Part shown: positions 1 through 13,600 of the stretch, piece by piece | Layout of the letters: the number at the start of each line of letters is the position of its first letter | Position numbering within the stretch: the stretch's first letter is position 1 | From: Echinarachnius parma | Lineage: Eukaryota > Echinodermata > Echinoidea > Clypeasteroida > Echinarachniidae | Reading direction: 5' to 3' | DNA: 64,000 nucleotides | NCBI GenBank assembly: GCA_037951105.1 | Contig: JBAMJV010008016.1 | Coordinates: 1 to 64,000 of the forward strand | Program-made: the position numbers and the translations under genes | The notes under the pieces: model-generated | The model's input: the letters and a program-made list of their open reading frames with translations, nothing else | What the model was told of the DNA's origin: nothing | Databases searched by the model: none

Positions 1-291
1 GTACATTTTGTATACGAGTAAACATCTTTATTAAAGATTACCCGACACACAAATCTATTATGTAATGCTGCATTGTTCTTAGTGACACCATTTTTCAAAA
101 GCATGCATTTTTCTAAAACTATAGGCCTTTCTATATGAAATTGTTGGTGATTAGAATGGCCGAAGTCATGTCCTGTTTTCATCTTGATTGGAATTGGCCT
201 AATTCACTAATCTAGTATGTAATTCAGTAATACTGCTGCATTGTTCACAGTGGAACCAGATTTCAAAAGCTTACTCGTGTACAAAATGTAC
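1..291. repeat. Foldback (MITE-like) element at window edge
   Basis: The first bases GTACATTTTGTATACGAG are the near-complement of CTCGTGTACAAAATGTAC ending at 290, and both inner flanks share TGCTGCATTGTTC plus TTTCAAAAGC. This gives a short non-coding element with inverted ends of about 19 bp. It may extend left of the window. Confidence 0.55.
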
Positions 292-504
292 CCACTATGC
301 CACATAAACTGAAAGTGCAACTTTATTTTGCACTTTGTTTTAGAAAATTCATTTTTTTTAATGATAAAAACGTAATGCTATGGCAACTATTTACCATTCA
401 TTGTCCGTAAGAAAATTGCGCATACATTACCGTTTGAATGATCAAAATCGGTGAAATACTTGTTGAGATATATGAAAAAATGCTAGGGGGTACTTACTTG
501 TTGT

Positions 505-1235
505 GAGTAGTGTATATACTTCGCACAAAAAGTTCCGCAATCGAGGTTTGCGCATTAATTACTTTTCTATTAGGTTATTACCATTGATACATTTGGTATC
601 ATTGGAAAGCGTGAATTCTCCCCTTTACATTGATATAACATTTGCTATGAGTATTTCATCATGGAATGTGCATTGCATCCAAATGTAGGGCAAAGTCAAA
701 AGTGAAATGTTGCAAAATGCACTGATTCTGTCAACAAAGGGCCTTCCTTTTGTTTGAAGATTAAAATGTGGCTTGAATGCCTATTACGTTATTACCATTC
801 ATGAATTTGGTATCATTGGAAAGCGTGAATCCTCCTCTTTACATTGATATAACATTTGCTATGGATATTTTATCATGGAATGTGCATTACATCCGAATGT
901 AGGGCAAAGTAAAAAATGAAATGTTGCAAAATGCACTGATTTTGTCAACAGTGTGCCTTCCTTTTGTTTGAAGATTAAAACGTGGCTTGAATGCATGACC
1001 ACTAGCTCACCCCTATTCAAGCCAAGGAAGGCACCCTGTTGACAAAATCAGTGCATTTTGCAACATTTCACTTTTGACTTTGCCCTACATTTGGATGCAA
1101 TGCACATTCCATTATAAAATATTCATAGCAAATGTTATATCAATGTAAAGAGGAGGATTCACGCTTTCCAATGATACCAAATTTAGGATGGTAATAGCGG
1201 AACTTTTTGTGCGAGGTATATATAAGGCTAGTGGC
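505..1235. repeat. Foldback element with duplicated arm
   Basis: The block at 575-740 (containing TTTGGTATCATTGGAAAGCG and AATGTAGGGCAAAGT) recurs directly at about 790-975 and inverted at 1021-1195. The ends TATATACTTCGCACAAAAAG (512) and CTTTTTGTGCGAGGTATATA (1203) are inverted. It is non-coding; short ORFs across it are repeat shadows. Confidence 0.7.
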
Positions 1236-2286
1236 TGCCGTAATATAATTTGTTTACATAATTGGATAAATATTAGCTGAACCCAAGAAACACCGATGGC
1301 GTGCAAAAGATTGCAGTTAGAAAAGGGCATTTATAAATCAAAGTTTCTTCGCCTGCCTCTTCCAATTATTTGTAACTACGCTTTTTGTCTGTCTCCCACC
1401 ATCAATGAAGGTATAACAGCTCTTTGCCACATCATATCATCAAACCTTTCCACTCAATAAACCCTGAAAAGACATACACTTGCGTTAAATGTAATCCTAT
1501 GTATGCTACACACACTTAATAATATTGATTAAAAAGACGAAGTCCCGATTGCCGCAGGGGTGTGAAACGCACTTTATACAACTAATCTCCTTTGAATCTA
1601 ATCTTAAACCAGTGTGCTTATCCTATTCATAGTGTGATTCCAGTGTGCGGAATCTCAATCCACTTGACAATCTATTATTCTCTACGTGTAAATACTACTA
1701 CAATTTATGTACACCATTGTATTCTTTGCACTTGACCAGTTGACTCCGCTCCTCCCATCTCCTTTTAAATCGTGTTTCTATAGTATTAGTGGGGACCCTT
1801 AGTGCACATCTCATTCACTAAAAGAACCCTGGCCAAACAGAAGACGTACTCTATGCCTCCTCGCTTGCCTCAAGGGGGGCTGAATGACTAGATCCTCCTG
1901 AACAAAATATATCGCTTTCAGATCTAGACTATAGTGGTCACCCTAATCTCCTGGCCAAGTGTCTATAGCTCCTTGAGGTGACATCTCCAGCTTTTATGTT
2001 GTAAATAGCAAAGTTCTGAAGTGAGAGAACGCTTCGAAGAAAAACAAATGCATAAGGTATAACAGAAACAAAACGTGCATAGGAAAAAAAAGCACAAACA
2101 TTTTAACATCCACAAACACAGCAACGTTTGTTTAATCAAAATCCGTTCAGAAATGACCGAGACATCTAAACTATATGTTTAAAATAAATAAAAAGGCCAT
2201 TTCACCTACGGTATATGAAATTTGATATCATAAAATCTACACATGTGTTAAATATACTTTTAAATGTATTCTGAATATGTCACTAC
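1236..2286. other. AT-rich intergenic DNA, nothing recognised
   Basis: No coding, RNA-gene or repeat structure could be supported in this stretch. Confidence 0.5.
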
Positions 2287-2290
2287 TTAA

Positions 2291-2852
2291 AGTATAGTTG
2301 AGTTCTGGTAAAGAGAGTACAGTTTTGGTCAAACTGAATTTTAGTAAGCAAAACCTGCACCATTACATTACAAACTAATAGTTATAACTCCACCATGCCA
2401 AAAATGAATAAAACATTACAAATGAGTATGACTAAGTAAAAAGCCTGTTATAATTTTTAAAAGAGCCATTAAAACTCAAGAGGGCGTTCTCTAAACACTC
2501 ATCGGTTTCAACCATTTCAAATAAAATATTGTGCATGTGATGTTTTGTTGAAATAGTTGAAATAATCAACAACTATCTAGAAACCTATTTTGTAAATTTT
2601 TGAAAAGAGGAAGCATTAAAAAAAAATTTACGGCTAGTTCAAAATTGTTGAATAATTGTGGGGCCCCATGCACATTTATTACAAATGGCTATGTTTATGG
2701 ATATTTCAGCCATTTCTGAACCATTTTGAACAAATAAAGTTTATTCTGTCATCAAAATTGTATGCTCTTTCGAATTTTACACTCAGTTTTTCATTATCTC
2801 ACAAACAAAATATTTTGTGTAGCGACCTCTATACCAAAACTCAACTATCCCT
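2291..2852. mobile_element. TTAA-flanked foldback element, family A
   Basis: Starts AGTATAGTTGAGTTCTGG after TTAA (2287-2290) and ends CCAAAACTCAACTATCCCT before TTAA (2853-2856). The two ends are inverted repeats. Partial relatives occur at 5890-5946 with 6640-6900, and near 7081-7475 (GGGATAGTACAGGTCTGG). No transposase is visible, so it is non-autonomous. Confidence 0.75.
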
Positions 2853-3076
2853 TTAATATTTATCTTTAGAAAATAAATACAAATTTACTTTCAAACAATG
2901 GTTTAATCTTCTATATATGTCACAATCACGGGCTTGTCTAGGTATCTGCATTCTAAATGGGTCACATTCAGATTGATTGATTTTGCATGATTTTGAATAT
3001 ATGATATGAGTTTGCCCGAATAGCCTATGCCGTAATTTTCCCCGAATCGTACATGCTTTTCCCAGAAGAAAATAGG

Positions 3077-5138
3077 TATATGGGCAACTCCACGAAAAGT
3101 GGACATGAACTCAAAAAAACAATTGGCTCTATTTCAAATCCTATTGATTTTGTCTGGATTATTTTTCCATACAACATGATCCTATGATTATATCTTTCAG
3201 TTCACATGATTTTTTTAATTCTCGGGTGTCTCCTTATAGCAGTGGCGTAGACAGGTTCTTACACCTGGGGGGATGATTTGCCGTTCACCGGACCAAGACC
3301 AATTTTTCGAGACCAAGACAATTGCTTGAAAGTCGTCTCAGTGGGGCGTTTTTGGAGTTTTTTGGCAGCCCTAGCCGCGAAGCGGAGACAAATTTTGACG
3401 TTTTGAGCGTTGTTTGGTAGCCCAAGCCGCGAAGCGGCGAAATTTGTTGGCATTGTTTGCGTTTTTTGGCAGCCCAAGGGGGGGGGGGGGGGGTTTAAAC
3501 CCCCTAACCCCCCCCCCCCCCCGTAGATCCGCCACTGTGGGAGCGAAGTGACTATGCGGGGGGGGGGGGGGGAGGGTGTGTCCCCCTCCTACGCTAGAGA
3601 GATTTTGCATTTTTGGACTTGAAATTGTGCATTCTGGTGCTTACCTAGATAGGAAGCGGCGATTTTTTTTTGCTATTTTGAACCCCCCCCCCCCCCCCCC
3701 CCCCGTCGATCTGTCACTGATATGCACCTCAACACAGGGGAGCGAAGTGACTGAGCGGCGGGAGGGCTCCCATGCAAGGGAGATTTTGCATTTTTGGACT
3801 TGAAATAGTGCAATCTGGTGCTTACCAAGAGAGGAAATTCGGGCTCTACATTGACTGTATCTGGGAAAGGGTGTCATGATTTGATCGACCAGAAATGTTA
3901 AATACATTTTCACGGAGAAAACAAATAGTTGAAAAATATGGACCCCAACACAAATATTGTATTTATATGGAGCATCATACACAGTTCTAACTTAACCATT
4001 ATGCCGCATTATATGATCCGACAACTTACCCTATCGCCAAGAATGAGTCCCGAGGGGTGAAGCTACCGAGGGCTGGGGCAGGGTCAAATATGGAGGGTTT
4101 GGAAGGGGGGATCCCCTCCCACGGAGAAGATTTTGCATTTATATACTTGAAATGGTGCAATTTCGTGCACACCACACAAGTAGCCAGAGCAATGCCAGCC
4201 TAAACTGGAGCTACGTGGCCCGGTATACAGAAAATAAATACTCACCCCTGACCATACGCAAATTACACAACAAACTGAGATTATCTGGTCGCGCGCGTAG
4301 CGCGCAGCGAAAATGAATGTGGATGTACAAATTACTTTTTTAACGGTAGAATTAACAGGTCTTTGCTCATACAACTAATGTTCTTTCCCCAATCGTATAC
4401 AGATACACACAAAAAATATTATATCCTTCCCTAAAACCTGGGGGGGATGATTGTACATGGCATCCCCCCACCTTGTGAGCTGGGGGGGATGCATCCCCCT
4501 CATCCCCCCGTTGTCTACGCCCCTGCCTTATAGGAGAAACGGAAACCATACATGCAACTCCACACATGGGAATACCCTGTGCAAATTTCAGGAAAATCCT
4601 TATATTTCCCAAATTTTCAGGTATTTTTATTATTTAAGGCACCAAATTTGATGACTGATAATCAAAGTACCTTTTCAGATTAAAATTTAAGTCTTTTGAG
4701 TGCTCTAAAGTATATTGTTTAATTAATCTAATCCTCCGGACAAACTGTAATGTCCGTGACGCAACGTTTTGTTGTCTAGATCACATATACCTGGCCCGTT
4801 TCGCAAAATCCAACTTGGATTCAATTCATCATTGCCTTGTCTATAATTGAATACCTAAATCACCTTTGTGAGGTCTCAGAACTCACAGATTTTTGCAAAG
4901 ATGTATATGGATGCAAAAAGTCATGTCCAAAAAATGTAATGTCCGTGACAGCGCACATTTTGCAGAATTACTCAGTAACGAATTGGATAAATGTTCTGAA
5001 ACTTTGTTTGCATACTTAACCAGGCTATTGCTTTGTACTCAAAATAAAAGTTAGACATTACGTAGAGGTATGATAGTGGCATTGAAAAGTCATGAAAATA
5101 CTGTCTGTTTGTAATGTCCGTGACGCTGGAGTTGCCCA
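3077..5138. repeat. Composite repeat block with GGGCAACTCCA ends
   Basis: TATGGGCAACTCCA near 3077 and TGGAGTTGCCCACATA ending near 5138 are inverted, and AATGTCCGTGAC occurs three times inside (4748, 4938, 5112). Within it sit poly-G/C elements: 3241-3538 with inverted CAGTGGCG ends, GC-rich copies at 3540-3690, 3738-3830 and 4075-4180 sharing GATTTTGCATTT and CTTGAAAT, and a block at 4440-4530 ending GTCTACGCCCC. That the whole is one element is inference. Confidence 0.4.
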
Positions 5139-5885
5139 CATAGGCCTTTGACCTATAATGCTCTACCCTGTACCCAATTCTTGTTGTGTGTATATAATTT
5201 TCTTTCAACTTATTTTCTCCACAAAATATTGCAGTAAAGGATCCAGACATTCAAAGGTGCATTTGGCCGCATCTTCAGTCTTCATCTACGATTGTGCGTT
5301 TGGAGGAGGGGCACTTTGCCTCCTCCTCCTTCTTTCCAGGTGATTCTGCTCATGAGCAGGTCCATCATGCCTCTCCAAGTTTTCATTGCTCTTCTTAGAA
5401 GTCTCCATACGGGCCCCTACTGCAGTAAAAATCATGCTTCCTTTATAACTGCCCCCATTGGGGCATACTATCCCCAATATATACAGCCCCCCACCCCCCC
5501 CCCCCCCCTCCCCCCCCCCTCAGCTACACCACTTCCCACTGGTTGTGAATCTATTCCTTGGCTATTAAACAGAGCCGTGCACGCATCGCCATGCGATCTG
5601 ATGATGATGCATGTTGTCTAAGTTCTATTGTGATATCATATATGGTGCAACACCTCTCCACCATGGGTTCAAGGGAGCTAACTAGATGGTGAGCGGTAAC
5701 AACTAACAGGTGTGCATTGCGATGCAGAGACCAGACGGTGGGCTTGTTTCCTGCCGTGAGTTGCCCGACGGTTTCCACCAACTCTCATCTGTTTCCTATT
5801 GCTGCCTTGGCGTGCCGTCCAAGGGCCAGGCATGGTTTGGGCTTCATTGGCCATCACGCATTGCATAGTTTTTGATACGGTACAA
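5139..5885. other. Intergenic DNA with poly-C tract
   Basis: No gene supported. A C-rich run lies near 5485-5520, and short ORFs here are artefacts. Confidence 0.4.
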
Positions 5886-5889
5886 TTAA

Positions 5890-6900
5890 AGGGATAGTTG
5901 AGTTTTGGTCATACTTAATTCTAGTATCCCAAAACTGCACTATTAAGCATGGGAGTAGCTGGCTTTCCCCCCCCCCCCCCCCCAGGGGGGCTGGCATCTT
6001 TTGCCCGAATATCGGGGGGAGGAGGGGGGCGTGATGCGAGGGAGCGGAGCGACAAAGCCCGAGAGCGCGAAGCGCGCCAAGGGGGCGGGGGAGGGTGTAT
6101 CCCCCTTCCCACGGTAGGGAGCTTTTGCAATTTTCATTCGAAATACTGCAATCTGGTGCATATGAAATTTGAGAGATTCATTGTCCGAATGATCGAGATG
6201 GCGATTGCCCGAATGTGAGAATGATGTTGATTGCCCGAATGAGGTGGCGAGCTTGCCCGGATATGTGATTTTCATTGCCCGAATGAGCTGGCGAGTGCCC
6301 GAATGTGAGATGATGATTGCCCGAGGCCGAATGTGAGGTGGCGAGTGCCCGAATGTGGGATGTTCATTGCCCTAATGAGATGGCGAGTGTCCGAATGTGA
6401 TATATTGATTGCCCAAATGAGAGATATGGTGGGTGCCCGAATGTGAAATGTTGATTGCCCGAATGAGATGGCGAATGCCCGAATGTGAGATGTTGATTGC
6501 CCGAATATGATGGGATGTTGATTGCCCGAATATCGATTCTTTCGAGATCCTAGGAGGAGGAGGGGGGGGGGGGGGGGGGGGGAGCTGCAGCCCCCAGCCC
6601 CCCTCCCTCCCCTCCTACGCCTATGGCTATGCCATTAAGGTACAAACTAATAGTTATAACTCCACCATACTCAATTACAAACGACTAAGTAAAAGCCCTG
6701 ATATCATTCAAAAAGAGCCGTTACAACTTAAGAGGGCGCTCTCTAAAACCTCATTGGTTTTAGCTATTTTTCATTCAAAATTGTGCATTTGATGTTTTGT
6801 AAAAATAATGATTAAATAGAGATATCATCAACAACTATTCAAAAACCTATTTTGATTTTTTTTCTTCAAAGTAGTCTATAAGCACTTTTAGTATTTTTCT
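5890..6900. mobile_element. Second family A copy, split by a poly-C/minisatellite insertion
   Basis: TTAA (5886-5889) plus AGGGATAGTTGAGTTTTGG marks the 5' end of a family A copy. It is interrupted at about 5947 and resumes near 6640 with TACAAACTAATAGTTATAAC, which is contiguous in the 2291 copy. The insert runs from a poly-C tract through a GC-rich block to a minisatellite with the recurrent motif TTGCCCGAATG (6195-6535) and ends in a poly-G run and TCCTACGCC. Confidence 0.55.
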
Positions 6901-7499
6901 AAAAATGTCAAGATGTCCCCCGGCAGGGTAGACCTTTGAATACAATATTTTGAAATTAAATTTTACAACTAAGAGAGCATTTGAAGGGAATGATTTTTAT
7001 TTCACATGTTTTATTCAATGAACTTTCAAATGGAATTAAAACCAACCAATTTAGTGTCAATGGGCATTTTGGGAGGTACCTATAGGGATAGTACAGGTCT
7101 GGTCAAACTGAATGTATATAACTTCTAACTAGCAAGGTATCATAAACAACAATAGTTATAACTCAACCATGCTTGAAAGGTAGACAGATTTATAATTGGC
7201 TATAAAGTAAGAAGGTTTTTTTTTCATGAAACAGCAGCCATATAAAGAAGACGCCCTTCAGACACAAAACAGTTTCAACCATTTCAAATAGCAAAAGAGA
7301 AATGGTCACTTGGTATATTTTCAAAAATGTGAAGCCGTTTCTAAGCGGTTTTTAGATTTAAAAAAGGTTGTTTTGGTTCGGAATGTTTGTGGTCTTCCAG
7401 TTCCTACACTCAGTTTTCCTCTACCTAAAAAGTAATCATTTTGGAAGCGCCCTCTAAACCAGAACTGTACGATCCGTGGGCATGGTGGGCTTTTTGAGA

Positions 7500-8390
7500 C
7501 CTTCGAAAGACTGGGAAGGGGCTCAAAGACCCCCCCCCCCCCGAGATCTCGGATATTATGAGCCCGATCGCGACCAAATTTGGCATGCGCATACTTTCCG
7601 ATGTAATCTACACGAATCCATGAATAAATTAACCAACATTGCAATAACATGCAAATTAGAGCGATTTACTTATGCGAATATTTTACATTTGTTATGCTAT
7701 TCTTCATTTGTTTCATTTTGTAGCGTTTGTATGGACGTGCAAATATTTTCAAAAGTTGATTTGGGGTTCAGGGTATAATTCGTACAATTAAAGGTGAATA
7801 ACAGTATATTGGAAACGCCCCACCCCCTAAAAATGAAATGTACGCTCTTATTACCAACCATGTGAAAGAATATAGTTTTACTAATATGGGATTATACAAA
7901 TTTGGCCAAGAAACCGCCTACTAATTGATATATTTGCACAATTTTAAATTGATCTGTTGCGGATTGATATCGCCAACGCGGAATCGTGCAATATACGCTA
8001 CGTGCAATTTGACCGCGTGCGTTCGCTATACGGGCTTGTCCCCAGCTTGTCGATATCTCCAGTCCAGCCCTAGCGGCGCGGACAGTGCGAACGGGTGGTG
8101 GATTTATACATTTCACGGGCGGATATTGGATTTCTTCCGTTAGGTTCGGATTTTACCACACAAGCCCTTTTTAGATACTTATTCAACAATATTGATCAAT
8201 TATAAATGTTTTCTGTAACTTTCCCAAAACTGTTATTCATCTTTAATGAGTAGAAAAAGCTCGTTAAAACCGGGAAAAACAAAGAAATGAATTTTCTTTT
8301 GCATTTTTTTCGTTTAAATTTCTTTCCTTTTCATAGTTTTTTGGTTGTATTTTGTCATTATGGCGCACTTGTTAATTTCATAATTATTAT
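7500..8390. other. Intergenic DNA, repeat-derived, no gene
   Basis: The segment from about 7535 to 7620 (CCCCCGAGATCTCGG, AAATTTGGCA, GTAATCTACA) resembles the interior of the TTAA element at 59328-60097. A GC-rich patch at 7960-8110 has opposing short ORFs but no recognisable protein or signal peptide. Confidence 0.4.
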
Positions 8391-8399
8391 TATTTATTG

Positions 8400-8547
<148 letters not shown>

Positions 8548-8890
8548 TACGCCGATTCATCATGTGGATACGTGGCCTCGGATAGGCGCGACTCAATAAC
8601 GATATAACTTAAACGTTCAATGTCATCAGAACGAAAGGGAACATTACTCATTCTAAAATTAACTTTACATCATAAAGAATCGAATAGCTGCCCCAAAATT
8701 ATATGAAATGTCACAAATGATTTTGTTTTGCCAAAATGTTTGCCACAAATGAAAGGCAAGATTTTGCGCGAATATGACATGATTTCGCCTTGAAATGACA
8801 TAATGACCAACCAAAACATAATTTTGTCCCAGTATGTAATGGTTTAGATCAATATAGAGGTGCCATTTGCCCTAATACTGCATGTCTTAA

Positions 8891-9433
8891 AGGACAATGA
8901 AATCCAGACAAATTGTTGTATGCACTATAAGACACTAAATATAATGAATAGTCCCTGAAAATTTGAGCACAATCGGTCAAGAAATAAGAAAACTATGGCT
9001 CTTTGAAAAGAGCCATGTATTTCTTCGAGTGACTCAAATTGGCAACGCACTCTGGCAAAGTTGTGGACAACTCCCCATACATTTTGTACACAAAATTTCA
9101 ATTTTGTTAAATTTTCTCAAAATTTATGTTTACCCTTCGTTCGAGTTCAAATTACTTTCATACATAACATATCATGAGTTGGAGGAATGAAAAAATGTGA
9201 CTATGAAGAAAACTGTAAAAATGGAAACTCTTGTGTACAAAACATATGGGGAGTTGTCCACACAATTATCAGAGTGCGTTGCCAATTTGAGTTCCCCACA
9301 GGAATAAATGGACATCTTCAAAGAGCCGTAGTTTTCTTATTTCTTGCCCAATTATGCTCTAACTTTCAGAGATTATTCCTCTTAATCTCCTCAAGACTAT
9401 GAAAGCAACATTTTGCTTGGGTTTCATTGCCCT
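8891..9433 (-). mobile_element. TTAA-flanked non-autonomous element, family B copy 1
   Basis: Flanked by TTAA (8887-8890, 9434-9437). Ends AGGACAATGAAATCC and GGGTTTCATTGCCCT are inverted. It is 543 bp and lies in the opposite orientation to the copies at 31200 and 60987. The short ORFs inside are conserved only as repeat shadows. Confidence 0.85.
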
Positions 9434-9437
9434 TTAA

Positions 9438-10239
9438 AACTCTAGGGGATATATACAGCCCCACATCGCTCATAAAGTGGTCGATTGCGGGAATTTATTA
9501 TATTAAAAAAAAAAAAAAAAAAAAAAAATCGTTTTAAAACCTTACTAAAGTTCTTAAAAAAAAACACGCCTCTGGAATATTGGGACAACAAGTGTAAAAC
9601 TAAATCATCAATAAGACATTCCAGTAAACATGATGAGCACAATAACATAATTCTAGGGCTAACATTTGAACGTAAACATGATGAAATTAACAAGAAACAT
9701 ACTCGGAGCAGGGAAGTGCTCGAATGAAGTACATATTTGTGATGATGTATTTAAAAGATGGCTAGACAAAGACCTCTGACACTATAAACTTCCTCTTACA
9801 AACAACGTCCTCTATAAACACAATAATGTCTTAATCCCACGCAAATGGTCTAGATGTAGCGTACCTATCTTATCTTAGCTTTTTATGGAGGTACTATCGG
9901 CGGATTAACTTCCACACACCTCTCATATCATGCCAACTGATCTCTACCTCAATTCTCCCAAATCGACCACGCCAAACTTTTCTCAAATCGCCGTGGAAGA
10001 GCGCGGAAGAAATGAATATTCATTAGTACGAAGTTTCACTTATTCCGCCAAGAGAAATTAGATCTACATTCCATCTACCTTTACTCACTGAACCTAAGTC
10101 CAAGTTGATGAACACATATCTGTATGATGTTTTATGAGGAAAAGTCGGAATAATTGGGTGAATTCAAGGGTAATTCCGCCCATAATTAAGAAATAGACAC
10201 TTCAGAAAAGTTTTGAGTAAGTAGTTCCGTCCTGGTACC
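9438..10239. other. Upstream flank of the collagen gene
   Basis: Contains a poly-A tract at 9505-9528 and otherwise unique-looking AT-rich sequence. No divergent first exon was recognised. Confidence 0.4.
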
Positions 10240-10564
10240 TAGCTAGCGATATTGGTCCGACCAGCGTGCACCTGTATGCCTCATCCCGCGTATTATCATA
10301 CATCGGGCAGCTCTGGTAATTCGCACCACGGAGCGCCTAGCTTGTGCCGTCGATTACCCCTGTGTTGAAGAACAGGAGACAAGCGATGTGTTAGCGGAGT
10401 GCTAAGGAGAGTGTAGCCCGATTGTACCGCGCTGGGAGTCGCTCAGCTAGCCGAAGGAAGCCGCTACCACTTCGGCAGGAGGAGCCCAGCCCATTGCAAT
10501 TTGCCTCTCCATTTTGTGAGAGGAATTTCTTCCTGGAGGACGGTGTAGATATTTAGATAGAATA
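10240..10564 (+). promoter_or_regulatory. Putative promoter / 5'UTR of the collagen IV gene
   Basis: This stretch is distinctly richer in GC and CpG than its AT-rich surroundings and ends at the start codon at 10565. An in-frame stop TGA at 10517-10519 precedes that ATG with no in-frame ATG between, which supports the chosen start. A minimal upstream ORF (ATG TGT TAG) lies at 10386-10394. I see no convincing TATA box, and the transcription start cannot be placed from sequence alone. Confidence 0.35.
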
Positions 10565-10651
10565 ATGAAGGACAGAGAAGTACTTGAGAGGCGCATTTTA
10601 TTGTGTTTTGTAGTTTATTTAATTACCTTCGCTCATTGGGCTGATGCAGCG
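10565..10651 (+). CDS. COL4A: Collagen IV exon 1: signal peptide
   Basis: Encodes residues 1-29. A charged start ([10 protein letters not shown]) is followed by a hydrophobic core ([13 protein letters not shown]) and a small-residue cleavage region (HWADAA), a classic secretory signal. Cleavage near ADA|A would expose the Cys-rich 7S start in exon 2. The donor is GCG|GTAAGT, phase 0, with an in-frame upstream stop at 10517. Confidence 0.9.
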
Positions 10652-13600
10652 GTAAGTCCACATTCTTCACTATTTCCATCATTTCATGCTTGAATAATGC
10701 AAAACAAACGATGTTCTTTGAACGCGAACTCAACGATTCTACAAATGCATGCAAATTACGAATAGTTCTTAATTAATGTACATAATAACATTGGATTCTC
10801 ACGACTGTTTATACGTTTGAAAGTTGATTTTGCGACGGAGATGCTTTCCTCCAATTTAACTTTTAGGTCTCTGTTCAGCTGGCTAGGCCAATGTGCAGAT
10901 TAGATTGTAAAGGGATGTACGGTTTGTTTTCAACATAAAGTGACAGTTTTGTAAATCTAGAATCATAAACTAATAAAAAATGTCAAAATAACTTAAAATA
11001 GAACAAGTAGTAGACATTTATAGTTACATATAGTGATCAGTGTGATCTACCAGCAATTTCTTATGACTTAAGTTTGTAACTGTTGAATGCTAAAAAAGAG
11101 TCTTTTTGAAACACGAGTTGAACTTTAAGTATTATTAGGTTCAATTCTGCTCGTAAAATGATGATTTTAAGAATAGTATTGTTGAAATGAGATAAGAACA
11201 TTCAAAATTACATCATTCAATAGAGTAAAAGAACATTGCTCAAATCTGGTGCAAAGGGTCTGAAGAGGCATCTAACACACTCATGCATATATGCAAATAT
11301 ATGCAGAGGGGCGTGGTTTAGGCTTCAATTAGTCCCCGCCCACTGCTAGCCCCTGAACCCTGCTGATAGGTCAACCCATGGCAGCTGCTACTGCAGTGAG
11401 TGAGCGTGAGGGAGAGACAGCAAGAGAGGGGGATATACAGGAACAGAGTAGGAGGGTGAAGAATAGAGAAAGGGAGAGAGGGATAGAGAAAGGTACTGTG
11501 TGTGACTAACAGCTCTAGACTAGGTGAGAGACTTGGTGGGACAGTTTGACAGGAAATAGGTTGTTCTGACTTGACCAGGCCTCTTGATCCCAACATTAGT
11601 CATTGATTACATGGGAATCGCTTAATTAGGGTTTTAATTATACAATGTACATTAATGAGAAACATTCAATGATTTTGTTGCCAAATAATGTTTACAGAAC
11701 ATGACATTTGTGTAAACATTCAGGCTCCCTATGTGGTTTGGCCACTCCCTTTCCAGTTGCAGTTGTCTGCTCATACTGATGATGAAAGCTTAAATGACTA
11801 CAGCTGCAAGAGCAGTGTCCTAGTTAACTTGTCAATTTCCTGGTATAATCCTAGCCATGTTGTCCCATTGTCCACCCATTGAGGATGATTCTGTCTGGTT
11901 TAGGGTGCTTCCTGTGGAATCGTTCAGTGTTTCTTTGAGATTTTAATTAATCTTGCCCATCCTACAATTCCTACTACTACTAGCAGATGCTGGTGTTCAC
12001 ATCGTCATAGACATCTTTTGTTATACCCCCTAATTGTTATTTTGTCTTTTATGCCATATCCTAGTGAAAACTTTGTTTTTTTAATACAGAGTAATCAGTT
12101 GATTGATTATTTTGGGAACAATCTATTCCAAGCTTTCTAAGTGGAGAAATTGTGCTACTTTACTGAACAACTTTGTATAGCCTTTGTTGTAAGAAACAGT
12201 GTTTCGGAGTAATAAATATAATTATATAAATAGGTGAACCTAGGGCAACATGATTTGTTATGAACCCTTCAGATTGCATTATGCAGCCACATGATAAATA
12301 CTTCACAAAGTTTTAAAATGTGTAACAATATTAAAAAAATAGTGACTTGTTTCTCTGCTTTGAATTACAAGACTATAAAAAGATCATAATTTGTATAAAG
12401 TATTTAAAACAAGATTTATTTGCTTCACTTGTAATAACTATCATTTATAGCAGAATCCAGATGGTTTGAATTCTTTTGACAATTGTACAATTCCAGTCCC
12501 TTGTGTCAGTTCTCTTCATCATTTAGGAATTTGATGGAACCGAGCCAAGGTTTTTTGCTCTGAAATAAGGCAATTTCCCAGACCATTCATATGTAGGAAA
12601 CAAATACCAAATAGGACTTGAACTTGGGTCACCACTGCTGTTCCATCTGTTTCCTATTGCATTCTTAGTGGGAGAAATCAAACGGTCATAGATTGGCTCT
12701 TGATTATTGATTTACAGCTACCATAGCAGTATTCACAAATTCCTGTATGACAATGATCAAATATTAGGATGAGGAAGAAAGGTTGGGTGTGGTAGGTGGG
12801 GGGGGGGGGGGGGGGGGGGGTTGTATTTGTTACCCAGAATAGAGAGAAGGCAAGGCTTCTAACTCGGGATAAAGATTAAGAGTGGGAAAAGAAAATGTTA
12901 TATGAAAATTAACCTGTGGTCCCTGAATAATCACAATTTAGTTTTAAGAAAGTCGTAGAAAGACCTCAAATAGCCCAGCCTTGTTAGGGTTAATGGAAAT
13001 TAAAGAAGACGTATTGGAAGATAGGATGAAAGAGAAGGAAGTCAATATAATTATTATGTGGAGGTTTTGATCTCCAACACTCTTCTTTGATTACTACTGG
13101 ACAATACTTGCAAATCATTATGATACATATTTGAAGGAATTTTGAATTTTGGCTCATAGGGGCATACATTTACTTCACCGAAAACCAACACTATTGGTTA
13201 CCAAAAGCTGTCAGATTATTGTAATATGATGCTTAGAAGAAATATATCCATGAACCAATCCTGTCATAGACACTTGAGAAAAGGTCATGAAGAAATCAAC
13301 CCTGAATTAACATCTTGGCCCTTTAGTGTAGTCGCTATAGGGTAGAGCAAAGCTGATAGGTTAGACCTACTTATCCCATCTCTCTTCAGAGCAAGCAAGG
13401 TGCAGGTTGTCTCAGAAAGATCAGGTGAAAGTACCAAATCCTCTGCACTTAACCCTTTCCCCATTGCTCTACACTTGTAAGAACAGATTGGTTACAATAT
13501 ATCTGTGCATGGTTTCTTATTTACTACATGAAGTCATTTTTAACTTGATTCCACACTACAGAAAACAGGGCGAGTGGGGGGGGGGGGGGGGGGGGGGGAG

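Noticed and set aside
7892-8143. Divergent first exon of a head-to-head collagen IV partner
   Set aside because: Paired collagen IV genes are often head to head, so I looked on the minus strand upstream, but these ORFs have no signal peptide, Cys cluster or Gly-X-Y.
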